Of a stretch of 64,000 nt of DNA, positions 9,157 to 18,581 are shown piece after piece. The position numbers and the translations under genes were made by a program. Each line of letters opens with the position of its first letter. Position 1 is the stretch's first letter. The notes beneath the pieces were generated by a model. That model was not told the DNA's origin and did not search any database. It saw nothing but the letters and a program-made list of their open reading frames with translations. Source of the stretch: CAIMUS01 sp963708455 (GTDB lineage: Bacteria > Pseudomonadota > Gammaproteobacteria > Competibacterales > Competibacteraceae); assembly GCA_963708455.1 (NCBI GenBank), contig CAVPSQ010000004.1:1178001-1242000 (forward strand), in the 5' to 3' direction.

Positions 9157-10104
9157 ATGCTGAAACGCATCACTGCACTCCTGTCCGGCAGCCTCTTATG
9201 CATCCCAGTGGCGCCGCCCACCGCTCATGGCTACGATCTCCCTTCAGTCAATCTGGGTTACACCAGCTTTATGGATGGCGGTCCTCCCTCCGGCCCCGGT
9301 CTTTATTTTCAAGAATATCTGCAATACTATCGAGCCGATAAATTTATGGATAAAGACGGCAACCGGATCCCTTTTCCCAATCCAAGACTCGATGTCTGGG
9401 CCGCTGTAACCCAACTGCTTTACCAATCAGATCAGCCGTTGCTGCTGAATGGCAAATGGGGCCTGAACGTGATGCTTCCTGTGGTTCATATGGACCTGGA
9501 TTATGGGGATTCCGGCCCCTTTCCCCAGAATAACGATAGCGGCCTGGGCGACCTGCTGGTGGGTCCCCTGCTACAATGGGATCCGCTTATGGGACCTGAA
9601 GGTCCGGTTTTCATGCATCGCATCGAATTGCAGTTTCTGTTACCGACCGGCAAATACAATAATAACCATGAACTGAATCCGGGCAGTAATTTTTTCTCTT
9701 TCAACCCCTATTGGGCCGCTACCTATTTCTTTACCCCAAAATTGACCGCCAGCACCCGGATACATTATCTGTGGAATGCCGAAAATGATAATCCCCCGCG
9801 CAGCACCGGAGCGGATGAAATCCAGGCGGGTCAGGCTGTCCATGCGAATTTTGCGTTTTCCTATCAGGTGCTCCCACCATTGCGGATCGGCTTGAACGGC
9901 TATTACCTCAAGCAGATCAGCGATACCGATATCGACGGCAATCAGGTGGGCGGCCGCCGCGAGCGAGTTTTAGGTTTGGGACCGGGCCTGCTTTACCATA
10001 TTTCCAAAGAAGACCATCTATTTTTCAATACCTATTTTGAAAGCCAGGTGGAAAACCGTACTGAGGGGAAGCGGTTTATATTGCGGTACGTGCATCATTT
10101 CTAA
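9157..10104 (+). CDS. Outer-membrane transporter, SphA / MetA-pathway phenol degradation type
   Basis: 315 residues with an N-terminal signal peptide (LLSGSLLCIPVAPPTAHG). The mature part is a run of alternating amphipathic strands with aromatic girdles and ends in Phe (FILRYVHHF), as outer-membrane barrels do. Internal segments such as GLYFQEYLQYY, LLLNGKWGLNVMLPV and LPTGKYNNN resemble the family annotated as phenol-degradation MetA or SphA transporters. It follows the reductase by 68 bases and is the natural outer-membrane entry step for the hydrophobic substrate of this cluster. Confidence 0.82.
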   Translation: MLKRITALLSGSLLCIPVAPPTAHGYDLPSVNLGYTSFMDGGPPSGPGLYFQEYLQYYRADKFMDKDGNRIPFPNPRLDVWAAVTQLLYQSDQPLLLNGKWGLNVMLPVVHMDLDYGDSGPFPQNNDSGLGDLLVGPLLQWDPLMGPEGPVFMHRIELQFLLPTGKYNNNHELNPGSNFFSFNPYWAATYFFTPKLTASTRIHYLWNAENDNPPRSTGADEIQAGQAVHANFAFSYQVLPPLRIGLNGYYLKQISDTDIDGNQVGGRRERVLGLGPGLLYHISKEDHLFFNTYFESQVENRTEGKRFILRYVHHF

Positions 10105-10241
10105 CCATTTCTTTATAACAGATTCGGTTGCTGAGCTAGAGACGGATTGCAAGCTGTCTCCGAGTGTGCGATGTTAAGGACTACCCAAGAGCCAGAGCCT
10201 CTTAGTATCGCCAGTCTGATCGCAACAGAGGTGGCGCAGTG

Positions 10242-10757
10242 ATGAACGAAGATCGTATCGAACCCGTACCTCGTTTCCACAATATTACTCTGAGGCTGGC
10301 CAGACCGGCTGAAGCCGGCGCCATCGCCCTGATGTCCAGGGATTTGATAGAAAACGGCCTGGGTTGGTCCTGGACGCCGGAGCGGGTGGCGCGCAATATC
10401 CGCTGCCGCGATACGTTGACTGTGGTGGCGTGCGCCACGCAGGAACGGTTGATCGCATTCGCGATCATGTACTTCGGTCTGGAGGAAGCCCATCTCAATC
10501 TGCTGGCCGTGCAACCTGGCTATCGACACGCCGGCATCGGGCGCCGCCTGGTGGCATGGCTGGAGCAATCCGCCGTGGCGGCCGGCATCCGCACGCTGTC
10601 TCTCGAAGTACGCGCCGACAATCATAAAGCGCAACGTTTCTATCAAACAGCCGGCTTCCGCCGCATCGCCTTGCAGCCGGGCTACTACCACGGCCGTGAA
10701 GCAGCGGTCCGGATGGTCCGCACGCTGCGCAGCGCAACGGCCCGCCCTACTCTCTGA
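10242..10757 (+). CDS. GNAT-family N-acetyltransferase
   Basis: 171 residues from the ATG at 10242; a GTG is directly upstream. The acetyl-CoA loop is seen as LLAVQPGYRHAGIGRRLV, preceded by LEEAHLNL and followed by LSLEVRADNHKAQRFYQTAG, the standard GNAT motif A and B layout. The acceptor substrate is unknown. It is not clearly part of the neighbouring catabolic genes. Confidence 0.88.
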   Translation: MNEDRIEPVPRFHNITLRLARPAEAGAIALMSRDLIENGLGWSWTPERVARNIRCRDTLTVVACATQERLIAFAIMYFGLEEAHLNLLAVQPGYRHAGIGRRLVAWLEQSAVAAGIRTLSLEVRADNHKAQRFYQTAGFRRIALQPGYYHGREAAVRMVRTLRSATARPTL

Positions 10758-11394
10758 GCAGGCGCCTGCCGGCCGCTTACAGGGTTTACTCAATTGTTGA
10801 GCTTAGGGCATAATGTCGCTACAAAATACAGGCGAGGCGGAAATTAAGAAATTATTCCTAACTGTCAATTTTGCTGTGATAGTGAGTCTGTGTTTCCCTA
10901 TACAGCCGATTTATCTACAGAAACCCTATATACTGTGTTTAGCGTGTTTTCATCACAGGATTTTTTAAAGTAGCAAATTATTTGCAAATTTCCCGGAGAC
11001 GAAGGGCGTCATTGTTGATCTGCAATCATCCTCGTATGAACCTGCAACGCTAAGAATCCGGTTTTATTTCATGTTGTTTACTCTCCCACGGGAGCCGCAG
11101 CAATTATTTCCTACAGCCTGGAAACTAGGCAATTATGAACGCTGGTCGAGTATTCATGGCTCATCGAATTTTTGCTTAAATTCTCGACTTTTTTAAAATC
11201 ATCGACGGCTCATCAGTTCCGCCCACCGGCGACAGCCAGGCTGCCGATACTTATGCCCTTCCAACAGGGAACGAACAGCACGGCGCATGAGCGCGCCCAC
11301 CGCCACTTGAAATTGAAGGAGGCAACGCGGCTAGCAGCGCACAGCGGCTGGCGGCGCTCATTCTTGTCAACTTGATCAATCTGGAGCTTAGTTT
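10758..11394. other. Long non-coding stretch before the glycosyltransferase
   Basis: 637 bases without a convincing gene. It is AT-rich from about 10830 to 11170, unlike its surroundings. A 67-codon open frame at 11172-11375 has no ribosome site and no recognisable product. The last 100 bases return to high GC and hold the leader of the next gene. Nothing else is seen. Confidence 0.6.
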
Positions 11395-12561
11395 ATGCGC
11401 GTTGCTATGTTTTCTTCGGAATCACTGCATTCCATCACCAGCGGGGGGCTTGGAGTCCATGTAACGGAGCTCGCCGCCGGCTTGCAACGACGGGGCCATG
11501 AAATCCACGTCATTACCCGTCGCAAAGAGGATCAAAGTTATTACGACCATATCGACAGCGTGCACTACCACCGTGTCGATCATGGCTGGAGCGAGAATTA
11601 CGTCGAGTGCATGGACTACATGTGCAAGGTCATGGCGCACCGCTTCCACGAAGTCACCTCCCTGGTGGGCAAGTTCGAACTGGTGCATGCCCATGACTGG
11701 CTGGCCGCCAACGCCATGAAATACGTCATGGAAGGTTATGGCACGCCGGGTATTCTAACCATGCATTCCACCGAGTACGGGCGTGACGGCAATGTCTTCT
11801 TCGAGGGTTTCGCCCGCTGGGTCCGCGACGCCGAAGAGGCCGGTTGCCATAACGCCAGCGTGCTGATCGCCGTCAGCCATTTTCTCGCCGATGAACTGCG
11901 TCTCATCTACCACGTGCCCGACTGGAAGATCCACGTGGTCCCGAACGGGGTCAACTACCACGCCTTCGACGGTTTCGTCGATCCAGCCGAGATCAAGGGG
12001 CGTTATGGCATCGCCGCGCTGGCCCCCACCATCTTTTGTCCGGGCCGCATGACGCTGCAAAAAGGCATGGATATGCTGGTCGAGGCGGTGCCGCTGGTAT
12101 TGGGGTATTTTCCGGAAGCGAAATTCATCATTTCCGGCACCGGTCCCGAGAAAGAAAACATAGTGCGCAAAGCCTATGAAATCGGGGTGGCCGGCTCCAT
12201 CATCTTTCTCGACAACCTGCCGCGCTGGGAATATATCGACCTGATGCGCGCCATCGATATGCTGGTGGTACCGAGCCGCAACGAACCTTTCGGCATTGTC
12301 GTACTGGAAGCCTGGGCGGCCGGCAAGCCGGTAGTCGCCACCATCGCCGGCGGCCCACGTGAATTCATCTGGCACGACGTGAACGGCTTCCTGGTCAATA
12401 CCGATCCGAGCGGGCTGGCGCACGGCATCGGTTCGCTGCTGGCGGACCACGATCACTGTAGGGCGCTGGGGCTGAACGGCCGGCGGGCGGTGGAAGAACG
12501 GTTCAATTGGGACAATGTAGCGGCCTATACCGAAGGGGTCTACCATGTCGCTCTGCGTTAG
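11395..12561 (+). CDS. GT4-family glycosyltransferase (glycogen-synthase-like)
   Basis: 388 residues. The N-terminal domain has SGGLGVHVTELAAGLQRRGH, and the C-terminal GT-B domain has FCPGRMTLQKGMDMLVEA and the E-x7-E motif in EPFGIVVLEAWAAGKPV. This is a retaining, nucleotide-sugar-dependent transferase similar to bacterial GT4 enzymes of glycogen or glucan synthesis. The gene stands alone, with pilR converging from the other side. The acceptor is unknown. Confidence 0.9.
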   Translation: MRVAMFSSESLHSITSGGLGVHVTELAAGLQRRGHEIHVITRRKEDQSYYDHIDSVHYHRVDHGWSENYVECMDYMCKVMAHRFHEVTSLVGKFELVHAHDWLAANAMKYVMEGYGTPGILTMHSTEYGRDGNVFFEGFARWVRDAEEAGCHNASVLIAVSHFLADELRLIYHVPDWKIHVVPNGVNYHAFDGFVDPAEIKGRYGIAALAPTIFCPGRMTLQKGMDMLVEAVPLVLGYFPEAKFIISGTGPEKENIVRKAYEIGVAGSIIFLDNLPRWEYIDLMRAIDMLVVPSRNEPFGIVVLEAWAAGKPVVATIAGGPREFIWHDVNGFLVNTDPSGLAHGIGSLLADHDHCRALGLNGRRAVEERFNWDNVAAYTEGVYHVALR

Positions 12562-12711
12562 GTCCGCACACTGCCTGCGCCCGCTGGGTGTCTGAGTCGG
12601 CGTTTTGCCGGCTGTGCAAGGAAATCCTGGGCAGTCCACCGGGTAGTTTATCCTTGGCATCGCCGGCGCCGGCAAGGCCCGTTATAGTCCTGCCGCGAGA
12701 CCGTCCGTCGT

Positions 12712-14071
12712 CTAATCCAGGCCCAGTTTCTTCAGCCGGTAGCGTAGGGCGCGAAAACTGATCCCCAGCCGCTCGGCCGCTGCGGTCTTGTTATAGCGGG
12801 TCGCTTGCAGCGCCTCAACAATGGCCTCGCGCTCCAGCGTTTCCAGATAGCCTTCCAAATCCGTCACCGCCTGTTGCCCGGTGGCGGCCGTGGGCTTGGT
12901 TAGCGCCACCGGTTCGGGAACGAAGGCGTTCGGCAGCTTAAGATCAGCGGGCTCGATCCACTGGCCTTCGCACAGAGTGAAAACCCGTTCCAGAATATTT
13001 TCCAATTCCCGGACGTTGCCGGGAAAGCCATAACCTTGCAACATCACGATGGCCTGCGGGTGCAACTGCGGCGGCGTCAGGCCGTACTCCTGGCCGAGCT
13101 TGCCGAGAATATGCTCGGCCAGCGGGGCAATGTCCTCGGGACGCTCCCGCAGGCTGGGCATCCGCAACTCGATGACGTTCAGACGGTAGTACAGATCCTC
13201 GCGAAAAGCTGCGCTCTCCACCAACCGGGCGAGGTCCTTGTGAGTGGCGCTGAGAATGCGCACGTCCGTAGGGTATCTCCGCCGGGGCGCCGAGCGGCCG
13301 CACCGCCCGTTCCTGAATCGCTCGCAACAGCTTGACCTGCATGTGCTGCGGCAGTTCCCCCACTTCGTCCAGGAACAGCGTGCCACCTTGCGCCGTCTGG
13401 AACAGGCCAGTCTTGTCGTGCGTGGCCCCGGTAAAACTGCCCTTTTTATAACCGAACAGTTCGCTTTCCATTAGTTGTTCCGGAATCGCTCCGCAATTGA
13501 CCGGCACGAAGGGTTTATCGGCGCGCGGCCCTGACGCATGGATCAGGCGCGCCGCCAGTTCCTTGCCGGTGCCGGATTCGCCGCTGATCAGGATCGGCGC
13601 CTGACTGCGGGCCAGTTTGCGAATCATCTCCACCACCTTGCGCATCGCGGCGGAATCGCCCAGCAGATTGCCGCGCGCCTCCGTACGCTCTTCCTCCACC
13701 GCCGGGGTCATTTTCAAGGCGGCGCTGACCAGAGTGCGCAATACGCTGATTTCAAAGGGCTTGGAAACGAAATCGAAAGCCCCCAGCTTGAGCGCTTCCA
13801 CGGCGCTCTCCACATTGCCATAAGCGGTGATGACCGCTATCGGCAGAGTGGGATAGAACTTCTGAATATGGGCGACCAGCTCCAGACCGTTGCCGTCGGG
13901 CAACCGCATGTCGGTCAGACAGAAACTGAAAGCGTGCCGGGGCAGCGCCGCCTTCGCCGCTTGCAGATTGGCGGCGGCGACACAATGGATACCCATAGGC
14001 GCCAGGGTCAATTCGATAAGTTCGCGGATATCCGCCTCGTCATCGACGATCAGGGCGTTACATGTATCCAT
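12712..14071 (-). pseudogene. pilR: pilR response regulator, split by a one-base frameshift
   Basis: NtrC-class regulator of type IV pilin transcription. The start MDTCNALIVDDEADIREL at 14071 overlaps the end of pilS. Receiver domain (CLTDMRLPDGNG), then AAA+ with ISGESGTGKELAARLIH, the sigma54 contact motif GSFTGA and LFLDEVGELPQHMQVKLLRA. At about 13270 one extra base in GAGATACCCTACGGACG shifts the frame. The continuation EIPTDVRILSATHKDLARLV through the Fis-type helix-turn-helix (KTAAAERLGISFRALRYRLKKLGLD) is intact in the next frame. Either a real inactivating insertion or an assembly error; all domains are otherwise present. Confidence 0.85.
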
Positions 14072-15771
14072 GTGCGCTCCTCTTCCTGCTGGGTGACTTT
14101 GGCAAAGTTGATACGAAAACAACTGCCCCCTTCCGGCGGCCGGATATATTGTAACTGGGCGCTGTTAGCCTCGCAGATCTCGCGGGCGATATAAAGCCCT
14201 AAACCGGTGCCCTGGGCGTTGGTGGTAAAGAAAGGCTCGAAAATTTTGCTAACATCGCGCTCGGCAATACCGTTACCAAAATCCCGGACATCCAGAAAAG
14301 GTTTGCCTGGTTGCGTCTCCACCCCGGCCGTCAGGCGCAGGCGCGGCGTCTGCCCACCGGGCGCGCCGTGTACGCAGGCGTTATGGCACAGATTCCACAG
14401 CGTCTGATGGAGATAAACAGGATCGAAATAAACCTCGAGGTCGGCCGGTTGTATGTGGATTTCCAGCAGTGGCTGCTGGCGCTGGCTGCGCTGGAACTCC
14501 CGGCAAAATTCCTCCAACCAGGGGGCCAGTGCGAAGCTCTTCGGTTTGGCGCGTTCCCGCCGCGACAGTTCCAGCACATTGGTGATGATCTTGTTGGCGC
14601 GTTTGGCATTGTCGTGAATGATCTGACCCAAGCGTTGGGCGCTGCTGCTGGCGCCGGCAGCTTCCTGCAGTAACTGGGCCGCATGGCTGATGGAAGCCAG
14701 CGGGTTGCGGATTTCATGGGCGATACCGGCGGTCATGCGACCTAAGGCCGCCAGCTTAAGCTGTTGCAAGCGTTGCGCGACCAGACCGGAATCCTCCAGG
14801 GAAATCAGGATATCGGTGGTCTGGCTGCCGCTCAAGCGATTGAAGCGGGCGGTCAACGCGGGCAGGTGGTTGGCCTGGCGAAAGGGTCTGCTGCTGCTGA
14901 CGCCGCTGCCACGCCAGTAATCCAGCCGCCGTCTGAGCGGCGGCGACAGTTGCTCCAGCGCCATATCGTGAGCCGGCCTGTGGTAATCGAGCAGGCGGTG
15001 GGCGGTATCGTTCATCAGGCGTATGCGGGCCGACTGATCCACTACGATAATGCCCGATTGCAGTTGTTGAATGATCGCCTGATTGAAATGAGCCATCTGC
15101 AGCAACTGCTGCGAGCGCTGGCGGGCCAGCGTCTCGCTGCTGCGGGCGCGCTCCGCCAGCGTATAAGTCAACAGCGCGGCGATGAAGCAGGAGGCGCCCA
15201 GCACGCCCAGCCGTCCCAGTTGTTCGCTATAGGATTGCAGATAGGCCCAGATGTGGCCCAATCCTGCGGCGGTGAGGGCGCCGCCATGGCTCAGGTAGGC
15301 CGCCAGCAAGGTGTATAACCAGTAGCCCGCCAGAATGAAAAAAGCCAGCGCCGCGGTGGCCAGCGCCGAGTACAGGGGCAGCAGGATACTGCTGGCGGCG
15401 ACCACCGTCACCATGAGCAGACTCAGATTGCTGTCGATGCCGCCCGAGGCATGGATAAGCAGGGACAGGCAGAGCAGATCGACCCCGGTCAACATATGCG
15501 CCTGCACCTGCAGTACCGGGCGGCGCCGGTAACTGCTCACAATGAACAGCAGCAACAGCGCCATGTAAAGGGCCGTCGTTGCCAGAAAGAGACTGGGGTA
15601 AGCCTGTCCCAGGAAGCGATTCGGTTCCCCCACCAGGAAAACAGCGAGCAATGCGGCAGCCAGCAACAGCCGGTAAAGGTTGAACATCCGGAACACGGAC
15701 CAGTTATAACGTCGGTCCAGCAGGCCGGTGGCGGCCAGGTCGGCAATCAGGGTCTGAATATCGGGTGTCAT
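14050..15771 (-). CDS. pilS: PilS-type sensor histidine kinase
   Basis: 573 residues. An N-terminal block of about six membrane helices (residues roughly 25-210) is followed by a PAS-like segment (QLQSGIIVVDQSARIRLMN), the phospho-acceptor box GIAHEIRNPLASISHAAQ with His near residue 352, and the ATPase with N box NLCHNACVHG, G1 VRDFGNGI and G2 GTGLGLYIAREI. This is the PilS layout. Its last codons overlap the pilR start, the usual pilS-pilR coupling. It should control the pilin genes seen near 30-37 kb. The kinase itself is intact although pilR is frameshifted. Confidence 0.93.
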   Translation of the reverse strand: MTPDIQTLIADLAATGLLDRRYNWSVFRMFNLYRLLLAAALLAVFLVGEPNRFLGQAYPSLFLATTALYMALLLLFIVSSYRRRPVLQVQAHMLTGVDLLCLSLLIHASGGIDSNLSLLMVTVVAASSILLPLYSALATAALAFFILAGYWLYTLLAAYLSHGGALTAAGLGHIWAYLQSYSEQLGRLGVLGASCFIAALLTYTLAERARSSETLARQRSQQLLQMAHFNQAIIQQLQSGIIVVDQSARIRLMNDTAHRLLDYHRPAHDMALEQLSPPLRRRLDYWRGSGVSSSRPFRQANHLPALTARFNRLSGSQTTDILISLEDSGLVAQRLQQLKLAALGRMTAGIAHEIRNPLASISHAAQLLQEAAGASSSAQRLGQIIHDNAKRANKIITNVLELSRRERAKPKSFALAPWLEEFCREFQRSQRQQPLLEIHIQPADLEVYFDPVYLHQTLWNLCHNACVHGAPGGQTPRLRLTAGVETQPGKPFLDVRDFGNGIAERDVSKIFEPFFTTNAQGTGLGLYIAREICEANSAQLQYIRPPEGGSCFRINFAKVTQQEEERTWIHVTP

Positions 15772-15798
15772 GACGGGCGGTGCGAGTGCTGGCGGCGG

Positions 15799-16041
15799 TC
15801 AGCTATGCCTGGAAGGTCCGGCCAGACGGTGCTGCTGCGAGCAGAAATACCCCTGGCGGGAGTCGCCAACGGCCTGATTCTTCGGCACGTGGACTCCGCA
15901 ATGAGCGCAACGCACCATGTCTTCAAAACTTTTTATGGAATGCGGTCGGACGGCATCCGGCAGGCCCTGCCGCCACCGTTTGAACAGCCATAAGCCAAGG
16001 CCCACCAGGGCGATAAGCAGCAATCCACGCGCATTGAGCAT
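15799..16041 (-). CDS. PP0621-like small membrane protein with zinc-type cysteines
   Basis: About 80 residues if the start is MLNARGLLLIALVGLGLWLF at 16041. One N-terminal membrane helix, then MVRCAHCGVHVPKNQAV and GYFCSQQH, giving a CxxC...C..H metal-binding pattern. Small proteins of this type sit upstream of pilS in other gammaproteobacteria. It ends 28 bases before pilS and is probably in the same operon. The function is not known. Confidence 0.8.
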   Translation of the reverse strand: MLNARGLLLIALVGLGLWLFKRWRQGLPDAVRPHSIKSFEDMVRCAHCGVHVPKNQAVGDSRQGYFCSQQHRLAGPSRHS

Positions 16042-16253
16042 GTCATAACCTCGCCGCCGAGCGACGGCATGCAGAAAACAGCCATTCAAGTTCATAACAT
16101 AATACGGACGCTGCAAGAATCCAAATACCGGTGCGCCGTGCGGATGGATTCCTGGAATCGCCGGCTCATGCCTGGCTACAGAAAAACGGCGTTCCGGTGA
16201 GTGATTTTGCTAAAATAGCCAGACTCTTTCGCACAACAGGGGGCAAAAAACGC

Positions 16254-17414
16254 ATGAACTTACATGAGTATCAAGCTAAAGAACTATTCAGAACATTTGG
16301 CGTGGCGGTGCCTCGTGGCGTCAAGGTGACTTCCGAACAGGAAGCCGCCGACGCCGCCAAAGAACTGGGCGGCTCCGTCTGGGTGGTGAAAGCCCAGGTA
16401 CATGCCGGCGGACGCGGCAAGGCGGGGGGCGTCAAACTGGCCCGCAGCGTCGCTCAGGTGGAGGAATTCGCCGGCCAGATGCTGGGCTCCACGCTGAAGA
16501 CCATACAAACCGGTCCCCGCGGCCTGCCAGTGCACGCGCTGCTGGTCGAAGAGGGCCTGGATATCGCCAAGGAACTCTACCTGAGCGTCGTGGTCGACCG
16601 CGGCAGCAAGCGCATCGTGTTCATGGCCTCCTCGGAAGGCGGTATGAATATCGAAGAAGTCGCCGCCAGGACGCCGGAAAAAATCCTCACTGTGGCCGTC
16701 GATCCGATCGCGGGTCTGCAACCCTACCAATGCCGCAGTCTGGGTTTCGGCATGGGGCTGGGCAAAGACGAAGTCAATAATCTGGTCAAGGTGATGACCG
16801 GTTTGTATAACCTGTTCGTCAGCAAGGACGCCAGTCTGGTGGAAATCAACCCGCTGGTTGTGACCCGCGACAGCAAAGTGCTGGCGCTGGACGCCAAAAT
16901 CAACCTCGACGACAACGCCGTCTATCGCCACAAAAACCTGTCGGAGATGCGCGACCCGACCCAGGAAGACGAGCGCGAGAACATCGCTCACGAACACGGC
17001 CTGAACTACGTGGCGCTGGACGGCAGCATCGGCTGCATGGTGAACGGCGCCGGTCTCGCCATGGCGACCATGGATATCATCCAGTTGCACGGCGGCGAGC
17101 CTGCCAACTTCCTGGATGTAGGCGGCACGGCCAACGAAGAACGGGTCGCCCGCGCCTTCAAGCTGATCATGTCCAGCGAGAACGTCAAGGCGATTCTGGT
17201 GAACATTTTCGGTGGCATCGTCCGCTGTGACGTCATCGCTGAAGGCATTATCCAGGCAGTGAAAGGCGTGGGCCTGTCCGTACCGGTGGTAGTGCGCCTG
17301 CAAGGTACGAACATGGAGGCCGGGCGGAAGCTGCTGGCAGAATCCGGTCTGAGCATCATTGCGGCGGACGATTTGACCAACGCCGCCCAGCAGGCGGTGG
17401 CCGCTGCCAAATAA
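16254..17414 (+). CDS. sucC: Succinyl-CoA synthetase beta subunit
   Basis: 386 residues from MNLHEYQAKELFRTFGV at 16254; E. coli SucC has 388. An in-frame upstream extension is not conserved. ATP-grasp domain with VVKAQVHAGGRGKAGGVKLA, then the CoA-ligase domain with NGAGLAMATMDIIQLHGGEPANFLDVGG. It is the nucleotide-binding subunit that interconverts succinyl-CoA and succinate in the TCA cycle. sucD follows after 35 bases. Confidence 0.97.
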   Translation: MNLHEYQAKELFRTFGVAVPRGVKVTSEQEAADAAKELGGSVWVVKAQVHAGGRGKAGGVKLARSVAQVEEFAGQMLGSTLKTIQTGPRGLPVHALLVEEGLDIAKELYLSVVVDRGSKRIVFMASSEGGMNIEEVAARTPEKILTVAVDPIAGLQPYQCRSLGFGMGLGKDEVNNLVKVMTGLYNLFVSKDASLVEINPLVVTRDSKVLALDAKINLDDNAVYRHKNLSEMRDPTQEDERENIAHEHGLNYVALDGSIGCMVNGAGLAMATMDIIQLHGGEPANFLDVGGTANEERVARAFKLIMSSENVKAILVNIFGGIVRCDVIAEGIIQAVKGVGLSVPVVVRLQGTNMEAGRKLLAESGLSIIAADDLTNAAQQAVAAAK

Positions 17415-17449
17415 CCGCTGTCGGGAACCTTAAGGGGAAAACGCTAGTT

Positions 17450-18322
17450 ATGAGCATTCTGATCGACAAAAACACCAAGGTGATCTGCCAGGGTTTTACC
17501 GGCAAACAGGGCACCTTCCATTCCGAGCAGAGCATCGCCTACGGCACCAATCTGGTCGGCGGGGTCACGCCCGGACGCGGCGGCGACACCCATTTGGGGC
17601 GACCGGTTTTCAACACCTGCCATGACGCGGTGGCAGCGACCGGCGCCGACGCCACCATGATTTACGTCCCCGCCCCGTTCGCGGCGGATTCCGTTCTGGA
17701 GGCGGCAGACGCCGGCATCAAGGTGATCGTCTGTATTACCGAAGGCATTCCGGTAATGGATATGCTGAAGGTCAAGGCGGCCCTGCAGGGGACCGATATC
17801 AAACTGATTGGACCCAACTGTCCGGGTGTCATCACGCCGGGCGAATGCAAGATAGGCATCATGCCCGGACACATCCATCTGCCCGGCTGCATCGGCATCG
17901 TATCCCGTTCCGGCACCCTGACCTACGAGGCAGTGCATCAGACCACGCAGATCGGCCTCGGCCAGAGCACCTGTGTCGGCATCGGCGGTGACCCGATCCA
18001 TGGGCTGAGCTTCATCGATTGTCTGGCCATGTTCCAGGCGGATGCCCAGACCAAGGGCATTGTGATGGTGGGCGAGATCGGTGGCAGCGCCGAGGAAGAG
18101 GCCGCCGAATTCATCAAAGCCAAGGTGACCAAACCGGTGGTGGCTTACATTGCCGGCGTCACCGCGCCTCCTGGCAAGCGCATGGGCCATGCCGGCGCGA
18201 TCATCACCGGCGGCAAAGGCACTGCCGCCGACAAGTTCGCCGCCCTGGACGCCGCCGGCGTCGCCATCGTGCGCTCTCCAGCCGAGATCGGCGCGCGCAT
18301 GAAGCAATTCTTCCCCGCCTGA
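17450..18322 (+). CDS. sucD: Succinyl-CoA synthetase alpha subunit
   Basis: 290 residues, the family length. CoA-binding N-terminus (KNTKVICQGFTGKQGTFHSEQ), GPNCPGVITPGECKIGIMPG, and the phosphohistidine site GHAGAIITGGKGTA with His near residue 247. The ribosome site AAGGGG precedes the ATG. It forms the heteromer with SucC in the cytoplasm. Confidence 0.97.
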   Translation: MSILIDKNTKVICQGFTGKQGTFHSEQSIAYGTNLVGGVTPGRGGDTHLGRPVFNTCHDAVAATGADATMIYVPAPFAADSVLEAADAGIKVIVCITEGIPVMDMLKVKAALQGTDIKLIGPNCPGVITPGECKIGIMPGHIHLPGCIGIVSRSGTLTYEAVHQTTQIGLGQSTCVGIGGDPIHGLSFIDCLAMFQADAQTKGIVMVGEIGGSAEEEAAEFIKAKVTKPVVAYIAGVTAPPGKRMGHAGAIITGGKGTAADKFAALDAAGVAIVRSPAEIGARMKQFFPA

Positions 18323-18342
18323 AGCAGCTGCCTGATCAGCCT

Positions 18343-18377
18343 CCACCCCCCTGCTCCCGTCGAGAGCAGGGGGGTGG
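18343..18377 (+). terminator. Strong hairpin after sucD
   Basis: CCACCCCCCTGCTC pairs perfectly with GAGCAGGGGGGTGG across a 7-base loop, 20 bases after the sucD stop. No T-run follows, so it may terminate with factor help or stabilise the message. Confidence 0.7.
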
Positions 18378-18464
18378 ACAGCGGCTACCGTACAATAATT
18401 CCTACTGTAAATTTTGGTGCTGTCCCGCACTCTCGTGATAAGGTTGAATTGGTGAATTGCTACT

Positions 18465-18501
18465 ATATGTAGATGTTAATCGACACTAATTTTCTACATA
18501 T
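18465..18501. promoter_or_regulatory. Inverted repeat upstream of the TIR gene
   Basis: ATATGTAGA (18465-18473) and TCTACATAT (18493-18501) are perfect 9-base inverted arms 19 bases apart, in an AT-rich stretch about 80-120 bases before the TIR gene start. It could be an operator or a weak hairpin. No factor can be named. Confidence 0.4.
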
Positions 18502-18581
18502 CGTGCCTATAATTATCAATTTGCCTATCACATTAACTCAGGGACACCACCGACTATCCAGGTACTGTTACTATCATCCTC

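Noticed and set aside
16284..17303. 339-codon minus-strand frame opposite sucC
   Set aside because: Shadow of the conserved sucC gene; no family features.
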